This document shows, piece by piece, positions 1 through 9,328 of a stretch of 64,000 bases of DNA. Within the stretch, counting starts at the first letter, position 1; each line of letters begins with the position of its first letter. Both the position numbers and the translations under genes were made by a program. The stretch spans positions 366,591 to 430,590 of the forward strand of contig NZ_LMOD01000005.1 in the NCBI RefSeq assembly GCF_001423485.1. Reading direction: 5' to 3'. The notes under the pieces were generated by a model, which saw nothing but the letters and a program-made list of their open reading frames with translations, was not told where the DNA came from and searched no databases. This stretch comes from Microbacterium sp. Leaf320 (GTDB lineage: Bacteria > Actinomycetota > Actinomycetes > Actinomycetales > Microbacteriaceae).

Positions 1-863
<863 letters not shown>

Positions 864-864
<1 letters not shown>

Positions 865-1556
865 TGCAGGCGAACGAGGGCAAGGCGCTCGAGACGAGCG
901 TCGACGGCAAGAGCTACGCACGTATTCCGCTGCGCACCCGCGTAGTCATGCCTGACGACGACCTCGACTCCGTCATCACGGAGTACGCGAAGGATGCCGT
1001 GCAGCCGGGAGACCTGCTGTTCGTGACCGAGAAGATCGTGGCGATCACGCAGGGACGCTCGTACCGTCTCGACGAGATCACTCCACGTCCGCTCGCGCGC
1101 TTCCTCTCGCGGTATGTCGTACGCACGTCGTACGGCATCGGCCTCGGCATGCCGGAGACGATGGAGATGGCGCTGCGCGAGTGCGGCACCCTGCGCATCC
1201 TCTTCGCGGCCGGCGTCTCGGTGATCACGAAGGCCTTGGGCCGTCGCGGTGACTTCTACCGCATCGCAGGAGACAAGGCCCGCGCGATCGACGGCCCCAC
1301 GAAGAACACGATCCCGCCATACAACCAGGCGGTCGTGCTCGGGCCGAAGAACCCGCGCGAGGTCGCTCTCCGCGTCCAGAAGCTGGTCGGCGGACAGGTG
1401 GATGTGGCGGTCGTCGACATCAACGACATCGGCGGCAACATCCTGGGATCGACCCTCGACAAGGCCGGTGAGCGCCGGCTCGTTCAGATCCTCGGTGACA
1501 ATCCCCTCGGCCAGGCGACGCAGTCGACGCCGATGGGAATCGTCCGCGAGGTCTGA
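864..1556 (+). CDS. Coenzyme F420-0:L-glutamate ligase (CofE/FbiB)-like protein
   Basis: A 230-residue protein of the F420-0:gamma-glutamyl ligase family (PF01996). Characterised members add glutamates to F420-0 with GTP. The family-like segment GDLLFVTEKIVAITQGR is near residues 50-66, and a conserved C-terminal stretch with VAVVDINDIGGNILG is near 175-190. The ATG at 864 overlaps the sigA stop (TGATG); a GTG at 861 is also possible. No other F420 biosynthesis gene is in the window, so the protein may be an orphan homologue with another acceptor. The family is confident; the substrate is not. Confidence 0.7.
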
Positions 1557-1579
1557 TCTTCGCGAGTCGCACTGACAGC

Positions 1580-1614
1580 AAGAAGGCCCGGATGCTCAGC
1601 ATCCGGGCCTTCTT
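1580..1614. terminator. Bidirectional intrinsic terminator
   Basis: A perfect inverted repeat with 17-nt arms around one central base. The ends read AAGAAGG on one side and CCTTCTT on the other, so each strand leaves the hairpin on a short T-rich tail. It sits between the convergent cofE-like and ATP-grasp genes. Confidence 0.85.
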
Positions 1615-1645
1615 CGTGCCCGAGTCGGGTCAGAACGAAGTCGGG

Positions 1646-2662
1646 TCAGAACCCGATCGCGGCCTGGTAGCGAGGCTTGTGGCCCGTGCGGATGCCCGTG
1701 ACGCTCGGCTTGTTCTCGTACACGCCGGCTCCCCAGTTGCCCTCGACCAGAACAGGCCCCTCGGCGGTGACCACGACGTCCCAGCCGACGTACTGCACCT
1801 GAGGCACGACGCGGGCGACCTGGTCGACGAACTCGCGCACCTCGTCCATCATCGGAAGCTGGAAATCGGCGATCGGGAAGCCCGAGTCGGGGTGCGTGAC
1901 GTGGACGTGCCCGTGCGAGTCGTAACCCGAACCCACCGAATGTCCGTCCTCGTCGAGCATGGTGTAGAAACCGCCGAAGCTCATCTGGTCGCTGACGGCT
2001 CCGCGGCCGAACTTCTGCGCCATCGCGAGGATGTGCGTCTTCTCGCCGTCGAAGAACGCGGTGATGCGGGTGGTGTTCACCGTGCCGGGGCAGACGGCGG
2101 CGAGGTCGGCGTGCTGACGGATGACCTCTTCGACCAGCACCTGCTTCTTCGACAGCAGCTCCGCGTGAAAGGCGTCCCAGTCGGTGACGTCGGCCGCGTG
2201 GTAGCGGTGGACGCCGGTGCCGGCCTGACCGTGCGTCTCCTTGACGACGATCGTGCCCTGGCGCTCCGTGAAGGCGCGCAGCTCCTCGGCATTGCCCTCG
2301 GTGATGAGCATCCACTCGCGCTTGAGGAACGCGTCGAAGACGGCGTTGAACTCGGCCTTGTCGTGGAAGAGGTGCCGGTAGTCGGGGTGGTCGTACTTCT
2401 GCGAGATCTCGTTGGAGACCGGGTGCGTCATGAAGGTGTCGCGCTCGGCCTTGGTGAGGATCGCGAAGTCGTAGTCGATGTAGTCCTGGAATCCGACGTT
2501 GTGTCGACCCGCCGACCACAGCATGTCGACCACCACGAGAGGCACGGCCTTGCCGTGCTGGGCGGATGACTCCTTGGCCCTCTCGATCACCGAGGCGACG
2601 TCGATGCGGCGGGCGCGCGTCAGCAGATAGCGGACGCGGGGCACGAGGGAAAAGCGTGACAT
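1646..2662 (-). CDS. Sugar-transfer-associated ATP-grasp domain protein
   Basis: A 338-residue protein resembling the 'sugar-transfer associated ATP-grasp' family (PF14397), often found beside cell-surface polysaccharide genes. ATP-grasp-like features are TIVVKETHGQAGTGV near residues 135-150 (nucleotide-binding loop and Lys), QVLVEEVIRQH near 175, and the metal/ATP-binding end VLVEGNWGAGVYE near 310-322. The start ATG at 2662 has GGAG six bases upstream; the frame stays open to 2713 but without a better start. No other glycan gene adjoins it, so the acceptor is unknown. It is convergent with the sigA-cofE unit and divergent from the racemase-like pair. Confidence 0.75.
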   Translation of the reverse strand: MSRFSLVPRVRYLLTRARRIDVASVIERAKESSAQHGKAVPLVVVDMLWSAGRHNVGFQDYIDYDFAILTKAERDTFMTHPVSNEISQKYDHPDYRHLFHDKAEFNAVFDAFLKREWMLITEGNAEELRAFTERQGTIVVKETHGQAGTGVHRYHAADVTDWDAFHAELLSKKQVLVEEVIRQHADLAAVCPGTVNTTRITAFFDGEKTHILAMAQKFGRGAVSDQMSFGGFYTMLDEDGHSVGSGYDSHGHVHVTHPDSGFPIADFQLPMMDEVREFVDQVARVVPQVQYVGWDVVVTAEGPVLVEGNWGAGVYENKPSVTGIRTGHKPRYQAAIGF

Positions 2663-2729
2663 GGATCTCCAAGGTCGGGGTCCCATCCAGTCTACGGGGG
2701 GCACGCAGGGCATCCTGAGAAGGCGGAGC

Positions 2730-2735
2730 TAGGCT
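2730..2735 (+). promoter_or_regulatory. -10 element of a probably leaderless promoter
   Basis: TAGGCT lies exactly six bases before the GTG at 2742, with no Shine-Dalgarno sequence between. The predicted transcript would begin at or next to the start codon, the leaderless arrangement common in actinobacteria. Confidence 0.5.
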
Positions 2736-2741
2736 GGAACC

Positions 2742-3449
2742 GTGTGTGAGAAGACATCCAGCTCCCGTCCGCGGGCGATGATCTCGCGGTCGGCTCTGGC
2801 CGCGTCCGCGTCCGCAGCCGTCGACGCGGGAGGCCGCATCGCGGATCTCCGCAGGGATGCCTGGGGCCATGGCGTGCTCGCGATCGCGCACGCCGTGACG
2901 GGTGCCGGCGCTGCCGCCGTGCTCGTGGACTACGCCGAAGAGGCCGAGATGCTGCGACTCGAGGGCATCGAGGCGGTCACCGAGGGCGCGGCCGACATCG
3001 ACCCTTTCCTGCTCTACGGACTGCCGGATGCCGAGGGGACGCTGCGTACGACCCCCGTGATGCGCCTCGTCGGACGGATTCTGTCGACGAAGCCGCTGAA
3101 GGCCGGAGACGCGGTCTCGTACGGCTACACGCATCGGGCATCGCGCGACACCACAGCGGCACTCATCACCGGCGGATACGCGCAGGGGATCGTTCGGGCG
3201 CTCGGCAACGCGGCTCACGTCGAGATCGACGGCGTGCAACGGCCGATCGTCGGGCGCGTCGCGATGGATGTCTGCGTGATCGATCTGCAGGATGCCGCCG
3301 ATGCCCAGCCCGGTGTCGACGCCACCTACTTCGGCGGGCCGGGATCTGCCGGCCCGGGGCTCGCGCGCTGGAGCGCTGTGACCGGACTCACGATCGCCGA
3401 GCTCATCACCGTGGCCGGGTCGCACGCGGAGCGGGGGTGGGAGGCATGA
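2742..3449 (+). CDS. Alanine racemase-like protein, C-terminal domain with truncated barrel
   Basis: A 235-residue relative of alanine racemase. The N-terminal stretch ADLRRDAWGHG (residues 34-44) aligns with the PLP-lysine motif of Alr, but Arg37 replaces the Lys. Most of the TIM barrel is missing: after about residue 95 the protein passes straight into the Alr C-terminal beta-domain. That domain keeps the catalytic tyrosine motif VSYGYT (Tyr127) and GRVAMDVCVID (Met175-Asp176). Alone it should not hold PLP covalently. The stop overlaps the next gene, which has the complementary defect, so the two are likely made together and may form one hetero-oligomeric enzyme. The start is leaderless-type; no ribosome site is visible. 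Confidence 0.75.
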   Translation: MCEKTSSSRPRAMISRSALAASASAAVDAGGRIADLRRDAWGHGVLAIAHAVTGAGAAAVLVDYAEEAEMLRLEGIEAVTEGAADIDPFLLYGLPDAEGTLRTTPVMRLVGRILSTKPLKAGDAVSYGYTHRASRDTTAALITGGYAQGIVRALGNAAHVEIDGVQRPIVGRVAMDVCVIDLQDAADAQPGVDATYFGGPGSAGPGLARWSAVTGLTIAELITVAGSHAERGWEA

Positions 3450-4486
3450 GCCGCCCGGAACTCCGCATCCGCACCGATCGATTCCTGTCGAACATCGTCG
3501 CCGTGCGGGAGCGCATCGCTCCGTCGGCCCTGATGGTGGTCCTCAAGGACGACGCGTACGGACACGGGCTCCGCTGGGCGGTCGAGGCAGCCCAGAGCGC
3601 CGGCGTCGAGTGGTACGGCTCCTATGACGTCGGCAGCGGTGTCGAGGCACGGCGGGTGCTGGGCGAGAGCGGGCGCGTGCTCGCCTGGGTCACATCGACC
3701 GATCCCGAGATCGATGAGGCGCTGCGTCAGGGCATCGACCTCGGCGTCGGCAGCGCCGAGTATCTCGAGCGGATCGTCGCGCGGGCATATGACCTCGGAC
3801 TCCGCGCCCGGATCCATCTCAAGATCGACACGGGGCTGCATCGCAACGGACTGCTTCCGCAGGAGTGGGCGCAGACGATCGCGGACGTCAGAGCAGGTGA
3901 GACCGCGGGGCAGCTCGAGCTCGTCGGAATCTGGAGCCATCTCGCCGAAGCCAGCGACGCCGAGGACGACGAGGCCCAGGCGGCGTTCCTCGAGGCCGTC
4001 CGCGTGGTCGAGGAATCCGGGGGCACCCCCGAGGCGCTGCACCTGACGGCATCCGCTGCTTCCTGGTGGCGCCCGGAGCTGCGCGGTTCCGTCTCCCGCA
4101 TCGGCGCGTTCTGCTACGGCGTCCGTTCGGCCGACGGCCCGGACCTCGATGGCCTCCTGCCCGTGGCCGAGCTCGTGGCCACCGTCGTCGAGATCCGCGA
4201 TCACGGAGCGGTGATCGCGATCGGCTCTTTCGACGGGATCCCGTCGACGCTCGTGGGAGCGACTGTCGGCACACCGGAAGGACCGCGCGAACTGGTCCGC
4301 ATCGACATGACGACGTCCGTGGTCGCCGCGTGGCCGGGCATGCAGGTGGGCGACGCCGTTCGGGTGTTCGGGGCAGGGGAGCACGGGGAATGCAGCGCGA
4401 CCACGCTCGCAGAGAGCATCGACACGGTCGGGGAGGAGATCCTCACCCGACTGACACCTCGGGTGCGGCGCGTCGTCATCGAGTGA
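3446..4486 (+). CDS. Alanine racemase-family PLP protein, N-terminal barrel type
   Basis: A 346-residue Alr-fold protein. The PLP lysine is present in VVLKDDAYGHG (Lys34), and the barrel motif HLKIDTGLHRNG near residues 127-138 supplies the usual Arg. The C-terminal domain is recognisable at its end (EEILTRLTPRVRRVVIE), but the segment that normally carries the catalytic Tyr (VxYGxT) is shortened and replaced by AVIAIGSFDGIPSTLVG, with no tyrosine. Canonical alanine racemases need both residues, contributed across a dimer. The ATG overlaps the upstream TGA (ATGA), with GGGAGG just before it. It may make D-Ala together with its neighbour, or a different D-amino acid for the cell wall; the substrate is unproven. 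Confidence 0.8.
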   Translation: MSRPELRIRTDRFLSNIVAVRERIAPSALMVVLKDDAYGHGLRWAVEAAQSAGVEWYGSYDVGSGVEARRVLGESGRVLAWVTSTDPEIDEALRQGIDLGVGSAEYLERIVARAYDLGLRARIHLKIDTGLHRNGLLPQEWAQTIADVRAGETAGQLELVGIWSHLAEASDAEDDEAQAAFLEAVRVVEESGGTPEALHLTASAASWWRPELRGSVSRIGAFCYGVRSADGPDLDGLLPVAELVATVVEIRDHGAVIAIGSFDGIPSTLVGATVGTPEGPRELVRIDMTTSVVAAWPGMQVGDAVRVFGAGEHGECSATTLAESIDTVGEEILTRLTPRVRRVVIE

Positions 4487-4526
4487 CGAGAGGGGCCGCA
4501 CGACGAAGAGGTCGGTCAACGAAAGC

Positions 4527-4550
4527 GGAGCCCGTCACATGACGGGCTCC
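4527..4550. terminator. Bidirectional hairpin terminator
   Basis: GGAGCCCGT and ACGGGCTCC arms form a perfect stem between the racemase-like pair and the convergent zinc-motif gene. Confidence 0.65.
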
Positions 4551-4572
4551 GAGGCGGATCAGACCGAATGGC

Positions 4573-4785
4573 TCAGTCGATCAGACGAGCGGTCTCATCG
4601 TGCCAGCTCGTGGCGATGCTGCGGAGCTTCTCTTCGTACTTGCGTCCGTGGTGGGCGCAGAAGAGCAGTTCGGAGCCGTTGACCTCGGCCGCGATGTAGG
4701 CCTGAGCGCCACACGAATCACAGCGATCCATGGCGGTCAGGCGGAACTCGACGGCGGAGGTCTCACGTTCTGTCGTTGCGTTCAT
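4573..4785 (-). CDS. DUF7455-type small zinc-ribbon-like protein
   Basis: A 70-residue conserved actinobacterial protein of unknown role. The core has a CDSCGAQAY knuckle near residue 22 and a second metal-ligand motif, LLFCAHHGRKYEEKL, near residues 41-55. Together these resemble a Cys/His zinc site. The ATG at 4785 is chosen because GGAGG lies seven bases upstream; a longer open frame to 4842 lacks such a site. It is transcribed away from parE. Confidence 0.75.
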   Translation of the reverse strand: MNATTERETSAVEFRLTAMDRCDSCGAQAYIAAEVNGSELLFCAHHGRKYEEKLRSIATSWHDETARLID

Positions 4786-4969
4786 CTCGGTGCCTCCTTG
4801 AGAGTGTCGGGTTCGCTGGTTGGGCGTGATCAATGTAACCACGCTGTGGCTGCAGTAATGCCCGGTTTGCGGCGTGTTTCGCTCAGCGCGTACGCGCAGC
4901 AGTCGCAGTGGTCGCCCACGGGGAGTGTCTGCGGGCCCGAGGGAGGCATCGCGAATAGACTCGGAGATT

Positions 4970-7072
4970 GTGACCGCCGAGTATTCCGCCCATCATCTCC
5001 AGGTGCTCGAAGGGCTCGAGGCCGTCCGCAAGCGTCCCGGTATGTACATCGGTTCGAACGGATCCCCGGGCCTGATGCACTGCCTCTGGGAGATCATCGA
5101 CAACGCCGTCGACGAGGCCGTCGCGGGCAACGGCTCGAAGATCGACATCATCCTGCACGAGGACGGCAGCGTCGAGGTCCATGACCGCGGCCGCGGCATC
5201 CCCGTAGACGTCGAGCCCCGCACCGGTCTCACCGGCGTCGAGGTCGTGTTCACGAAGCTGCATGCCGGTGGCAAGTTCGGCGGCGGGTCGTACGCCGCAT
5301 CCGGTGGTCTGCACGGTGTCGGTGCTTCTGTGGTCAACGCGCTTTCCGAGCGCCTCGACGTCGAGGTCGACCGCGGCGGCAAGACGTATGCGATGTCCTT
5401 CCACCGCGGCGAGCCGGGACTCTTCGCCGACTCCGGCGAGAAGCGACCGGACGCGAAGTTCACGCCGTTCCAGGACAAGAGCGAGCTGCGGGTCGTCGGC
5501 AAGGCGCCTCGCGGTACCAGCGGCACGCGCATCCGCTACTGGGCCGATCACCAGATCTTCACGAAGGATGCCGCGTTCCAGCTCAACGATCTGGTGAACC
5601 GCGCTCGGCAGACGGCGTTCCTCGTCCCCGGCCTTGAGCTCGTCATCCGCGACGAGCGTGCGGCGAACGGATCCGAGGTCGAAGGTCAGGCGATCGAGAC
5701 CTCCTACCGGTACGACGGCGGCATCTCGGAGTTCGTCGAGTACCTCGCGAACGACGCTCCCGTCACCGACACCTGGCGCATCCAGGGCGAAGGCACCTTC
5801 AAGGAGACCGTTCCGGTTCTGCAGGCCGACGGTCACATGATCGCGACAGAGGTCGAGCGCGTCTGCGCCGTAGACATCGCGATGCGGTGGGGAACGGGCT
5901 ACGACACGACCACGCGCTCGTTCGTCAACATCATCGCCACGCCCAAGGGCGGCACGCACCAGCAGGGGTTCGAGCAGGAGCTGCTCAAGGTGCTGCGGTC
6001 GCAGGTCGATCAGAACGCACGCCGTCTGAAGGTCGGCAGCAACGACAAGCTCGAGAAGGACGATGTCCTCGCGGGTCTCACCGCTGTGCTCACGGTGAAC
6101 GTGCCGGAGCCTCAGTTCGAGGGGCAGACGAAGGAGATCCTCGGCACGCCGGCCGTGCGCCAGATCGTGGCCCAGGTGATCCGCAAGGATCTCGCCGCGC
6201 GCTTCAGCTCGACGAAGCGTGACGACAAGAGCCAGGCGACGCAGCTGCTCGACAAGATCGTCGCCGAGATGAAGGCCCGCGTCTCGGCTCGCGCGCACAA
6301 GGAGACCCAGCGACGCAAGAACGCCCTGGAGTCGTCGACGCTGCCGACCAAGCTGGTCGATTGCCGCACGAACGAGGTCGAGCGCAGCGAGCTGTTCATC
6401 GTCGAGGGGGACTCCGCTCTCGGTACGGCCAAGAACGCGCGCAACAGCGAGTTCCAGGCCCTGCTGCCGATCCGCGGGAAGATCCTCAACGTGCAGAAGG
6501 CGTCCGTCGGCGACATGCTGTCGAACACGGAGTGCGCGTCGATCATCCAGGTCATCGGTGCGGGGTCCGGTCGGAGCTTCGACATCGACGCCGCGCGCTA
6601 CGGCAAGGTGATCCTGATGAGCGACGCCGATGTCGACGGTGCGCACATCCGCACGCTGCTGCTCACGCTCTTCTACCGGTACATGCGTCCGCTCATCGAG
6701 CACGGACGCGTGTTCGCCGCGGTGCCGCCGCTGCACAGGGTGATCGTGATGAACCCCGGCTCCAAGCCGAACGAGACGATCTACACCTACAGCGAGCAGG
6801 AGATGCACACGCTCCTGGCCAAGCTCCGCAAGGCGGGCAAGCGCTGGCACGAGCCGATCCAGCGTTACAAGGGTCTGGGCGAGATGGACGCCGAGCAGCT
6901 CGCGAACACCACGATGGATCGTGGCGGACGGCTTCTGCGCCGCGTGCGCATGGAGGATGCCGAGGCGGCGGGTCGCGTCTTCGAGCTGCTGATGGGCAAC
7001 GAGGTCGCTCCGCGCCGCGAGTTCATCATCGACTCCTCCGACCGCCTGTCGCGGGAGTCGATCGACGCCTGA
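4970..7072 (+). CDS. parE: DNA topoisomerase IV subunit B (type IIA, GyrB/ParE family)
   Basis: The ATPase subunit of a type IIA topoisomerase, 700 residues. The GHKL motifs are in order: IIDNAVDEA near 42, HDRGRGIPV near 68 and GGLHGVGASVVNALS near 107. The TOPRIM motifs are EGDSALGTAKNARNSE near 475 and DADVDGAHIRT near 547. GyrB and most ParE proteins have EGDSAGG, so the Leu here is a variant. The GTG start begins VTAEYSAHHLQ, and TAGACT eight bases upstream suggests a very short leader. Its partner parC lies at 12382-14832 on the other strand, with about 5.3 kb of unrelated genes between them. Confidence 0.93.
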   Translation: MTAEYSAHHLQVLEGLEAVRKRPGMYIGSNGSPGLMHCLWEIIDNAVDEAVAGNGSKIDIILHEDGSVEVHDRGRGIPVDVEPRTGLTGVEVVFTKLHAGGKFGGGSYAASGGLHGVGASVVNALSERLDVEVDRGGKTYAMSFHRGEPGLFADSGEKRPDAKFTPFQDKSELRVVGKAPRGTSGTRIRYWADHQIFTKDAAFQLNDLVNRARQTAFLVPGLELVIRDERAANGSEVEGQAIETSYRYDGGISEFVEYLANDAPVTDTWRIQGEGTFKETVPVLQADGHMIATEVERVCAVDIAMRWGTGYDTTTRSFVNIIATPKGGTHQQGFEQELLKVLRSQVDQNARRLKVGSNDKLEKDDVLAGLTAVLTVNVPEPQFEGQTKEILGTPAVRQIVAQVIRKDLAARFSSTKRDDKSQATQLLDKIVAEMKARVSARAHKETQRRKNALESSTLPTKLVDCRTNEVERSELFIVEGDSALGTAKNARNSEFQALLPIRGKILNVQKASVGDMLSNTECASIIQVIGAGSGRSFDIDAARYGKVILMSDADVDGAHIRTLLLTLFYRYMRPLIEHGRVFAAVPPLHRVIVMNPGSKPNETIYTYSEQEMHTLLAKLRKAGKRWHEPIQRYKGLGEMDAEQLANTTMDRGGRLLRRVRMEDAEAAGRVFELLMGNEVAPRREFIIDSSDRLSRESIDA

Positions 7073-7088
7073 TCGTCACCCCTGATCG

Positions 7089-8306
7089 TCACGGCGCGAG
7101 CGACAGTGCGGCGCGGTACACATCGATCAGAGCATCCCTGTGGGTGTCCTGCGCGACCTGATCGCGATGGGAGATCGCAGCCGTGCTCATCGACCGGACA
7201 GAGGCCGGATCGTCGCGCAGCGCGCGGAGTGCATGGGCGAGCCCCGTCGCATCCGGGGTGTCGGTCACGATTCCGCCGCCGTCGGGGAGCATCTCGGCGA
7301 GGTCAGGGTCGGTGACGATCACCGGCAGCCCCGACGCGATCGCCTCGAGGATGACCATCGGCTGGTTGTCGAAGTCGAGCGAGGTCGACACCAGCACGTG
7401 TGCCTGACGCATGCCGTCGAGCACCCGGGACTGGGGGACTCCGCCGTGCACCGTGAGGCGTCCCGACGGCAGATCCGCCGCGGCATCCGCGCCAGTCCGA
7501 CGCGCGACACCGTCACCGAACATCTCGGCGCGAACTCCGGGCGACTGCCGCAGGGCGTCGACGAAGACCTGAGGCCGTTTCTCGGGAGACAGTCGGCCGC
7601 ACCACACGACGCGGAGCTCTTCGTCCGGCGCGACGATCCGTGGCGTCGGCGAGCCGACCCGGTCGAGCACACTCGACTCGAGCCCGTTGGACAGCACGGT
7701 GAGCGGCGTCCGCACGCCCTGGGCGACCAGCTTCGCTGCGAAATGCGCCGACGGCACGATCACCTGGTCGGCGTGGTTCGCCTGACTCACCATGAGCCGC
7801 CACATCCGCTGGGCCATCCGCGTCTTCGCATACGCGGCGGTCGAGTCGATGCGCGCCCGGTCGTGGCTCAGACGTCGTCGATGCATGGCCGCGAGCAACG
7901 CCGTCGTGACGGAGGGAAGGGGAAGCACGGATCGCGTGTAGACGTCGATGCGCCCGTGCATGGTCTGCACGATCGGGATGCCGAGGGCCCGCGCGGCCTC
8001 GAAGCCGGCCAGTGCCGCGAACATCTCGGTGTGGACGTGGACGATCTCGATCCCGTGCATGCTCAGACCGTCGCGAAGAGCCGTCGCCGCCGCTGCCGGC
8101 GTCCACGTGAACGGATAGCCGTCCGGCGCGAAGCCGCGGGCTGTGGGCAGCCGCACGATGTAAGGATCGGCACTGGGCCCAGCCAGAGGAGCGAACACGA
8201 AGACCTCGTGCCCGGCGTGCTCCAGAGCCTCCCTGTGCGCCTTGATCACGGTCTGCACGCCGCCCAGAGTCGGCAGGTAGTAGTCGGTGACCATGGCGAT
8301 GCGCAC
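7089..8306 (-). CDS. GT4-family glycosyltransferase (probable GDP-mannose-dependent type)
   Basis: A 405-residue GT-B glycosyltransferase. The N-terminal acceptor domain starts MRIAMVTDYYLPTLGGVQTV, typical of family 4. The C-terminal nucleotide-sugar domain has VWCGRLSPEKRPQVFVDAL near 235 and the family EX7E motif in EAIASGLPVIVTDPDLAE near 335. The layout resembles actinobacterial mannosyltransferases of the PimB/MgtA group, but the donor and acceptor are inferred. It is divergent from the SDR-led lipid-like cluster and could glycosylate that cluster's product, which is speculation. It ends 16 bp from the parE stop. Confidence 0.85.
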   Translation of the reverse strand: MRIAMVTDYYLPTLGGVQTVIKAHREALEHAGHEVFVFAPLAGPSADPYIVRLPTARGFAPDGYPFTWTPAAAATALRDGLSMHGIEIVHVHTEMFAALAGFEAARALGIPIVQTMHGRIDVYTRSVLPLPSVTTALLAAMHRRRLSHDRARIDSTAAYAKTRMAQRMWRLMVSQANHADQVIVPSAHFAAKLVAQGVRTPLTVLSNGLESSVLDRVGSPTPRIVAPDEELRVVWCGRLSPEKRPQVFVDALRQSPGVRAEMFGDGVARRTGADAAADLPSGRLTVHGGVPQSRVLDGMRQAHVLVSTSLDFDNQPMVILEAIASGLPVIVTDPDLAEMLPDGGGIVTDTPDATGLAHALRALRDDPASVRSMSTAAISHRDQVAQDTHRDALIDVYRAALSLAP

Positions 8307-8325
8307 TCGACCACAATAGGGCGGC

Positions 8326-8331
8326 TAGGGT
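8326..8331 (+). promoter_or_regulatory. -10 element of a probably leaderless promoter
   Basis: TAGGGT sits seven bases before the ATG at 8339 and favours that codon over the in-frame GTG 8330 and ATG 8333, which overlap or adjoin the hexamer. Confidence 0.5.
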
Positions 8332-8338
8332 GATGTGC

Positions 8339-9328
8339 ATGTCCGGAGCCCGTGTGCTGGTGACGGGGGCGAGCGGGTTCCTCGGCGGCTACGTGGTGCC
8401 CGAACTGCAGCGCCAGGGGTACGAGGTCTTCGCGGCGGGGCGCAATACGGCGGCCCTCACCCTGGTCGCCGACGGCGAGCACTGCGTTCCCGGCGATCTC
8501 GTCTCGCTGCGTACCCGCGATCTCCCGATGGATGCCGTGATCCACTGTGCGGCGCTGTCGACGCCGTGGGGACCCTGGAAGGACTTCCGAGAGGCGAACG
8601 TCGGGGGCACTGGTCACGTCGTCGAATTCGCCCGCCGCAACGGCGTCCGAAGGATCGTGCACGTGTCGTCTCCGAGTGTGTACGCGGCGGCCCACGACCG
8701 CGTCGCGATCCGGGAGCCCGATGTCGATCGCAGCAACCGTCTCAACGGCTACATCCGGTCGAAGATCGCTGCCGAGGACCTCCTGCTGGAGGCGCTGGAT
8801 GCCGGAACGATCCCCGAGGTCGTGATCCTGCGCCCTCGAGGACTCATCGGAGTGGGGGATCCGAGCCTCGTGCCGAGGCTGCTCGATGTGCACACGCGGA
8901 TCGGCGTGCCGCTCTTCGACGGCGGCGACAACCTCATCGACGTGACCGCGGTCGAGAACGTCGCTGTGGCGCTGCGGCTCGCGGTGACCGAGGGAAACGG
9001 TGCCGGAGGGGTGTACAACATCTCGAACGGCGACCCTCGGCGATTCCGCGAGCTGCTGACGACACTGCTCGATCTCATGGGACAGACGCCTCGGTTCCGG
9101 CCGATGAGCAGACGTGTCGCCTGGGCATTCGCTTCCGCTCTGGAGGGTGTGTGCGCGGTGCTGCCCGGGCGGCCCGAACCTCCGCTCACCCGCTACACGC
9201 TCAGCACCATCGCCTACTCGCAGACCCTCGACATCTCGCGTGCGCAGGAGGAGCTCGGATACCGCCCAGAGGTGACGCTGGACGACGCCCTCGCCACTGT
9301 CGCCGCTCACCTGAGGGCGAGCGCGTGA
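8339..9328 (+). CDS. NAD(P)-dependent extended SDR (epimerase/dehydratase-like)
   Basis: A 329-residue extended short-chain dehydrogenase. The Rossmann motif VLVTGASGFLGGYV opens the protein, VIHCAALSTPWG is near residue 66, and the catalytic pair is in VHVSSPSVY and the downstream YIRSK near 142. Members act on sugars, sterols or beta-hydroxy acids. It heads a tight four-gene set (SDR, MBL hydrolase, AMP-forming ligase, KAS III-like), so a beta-keto or beta-hydroxyacyl substrate is plausible, comparable to OleD of the olefin pathway. Its TGA overlaps the GTG of the next gene. Confidence 0.85.
   Translation: MSGARVLVTGASGFLGGYVVPELQRQGYEVFAAGRNTAALTLVADGEHCVPGDLVSLRTRDLPMDAVIHCAALSTPWGPWKDFREANVGGTGHVVEFARRNGVRRIVHVSSPSVYAAAHDRVAIREPDVDRSNRLNGYIRSKIAAEDLLLEALDAGTIPEVVILRPRGLIGVGDPSLVPRLLDVHTRIGVPLFDGGDNLIDVTAVENVAVALRLAVTEGNGAGGVYNISNGDPRRFRELLTTLLDLMGQTPRFRPMSRRVAWAFASALEGVCAVLPGRPEPPLTRYTLSTIAYSQTLDISRAQEELGYRPEVTLDDALATVAAHLRASA

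Noticed and set aside
8335..9324. Long N-terminal extension of the MBL hydrolase frame
   Set aside because: It is out of frame with the clear SDR gene and Arg-rich; the GTG at 9325 overlapping the SDR stop is the natural start.
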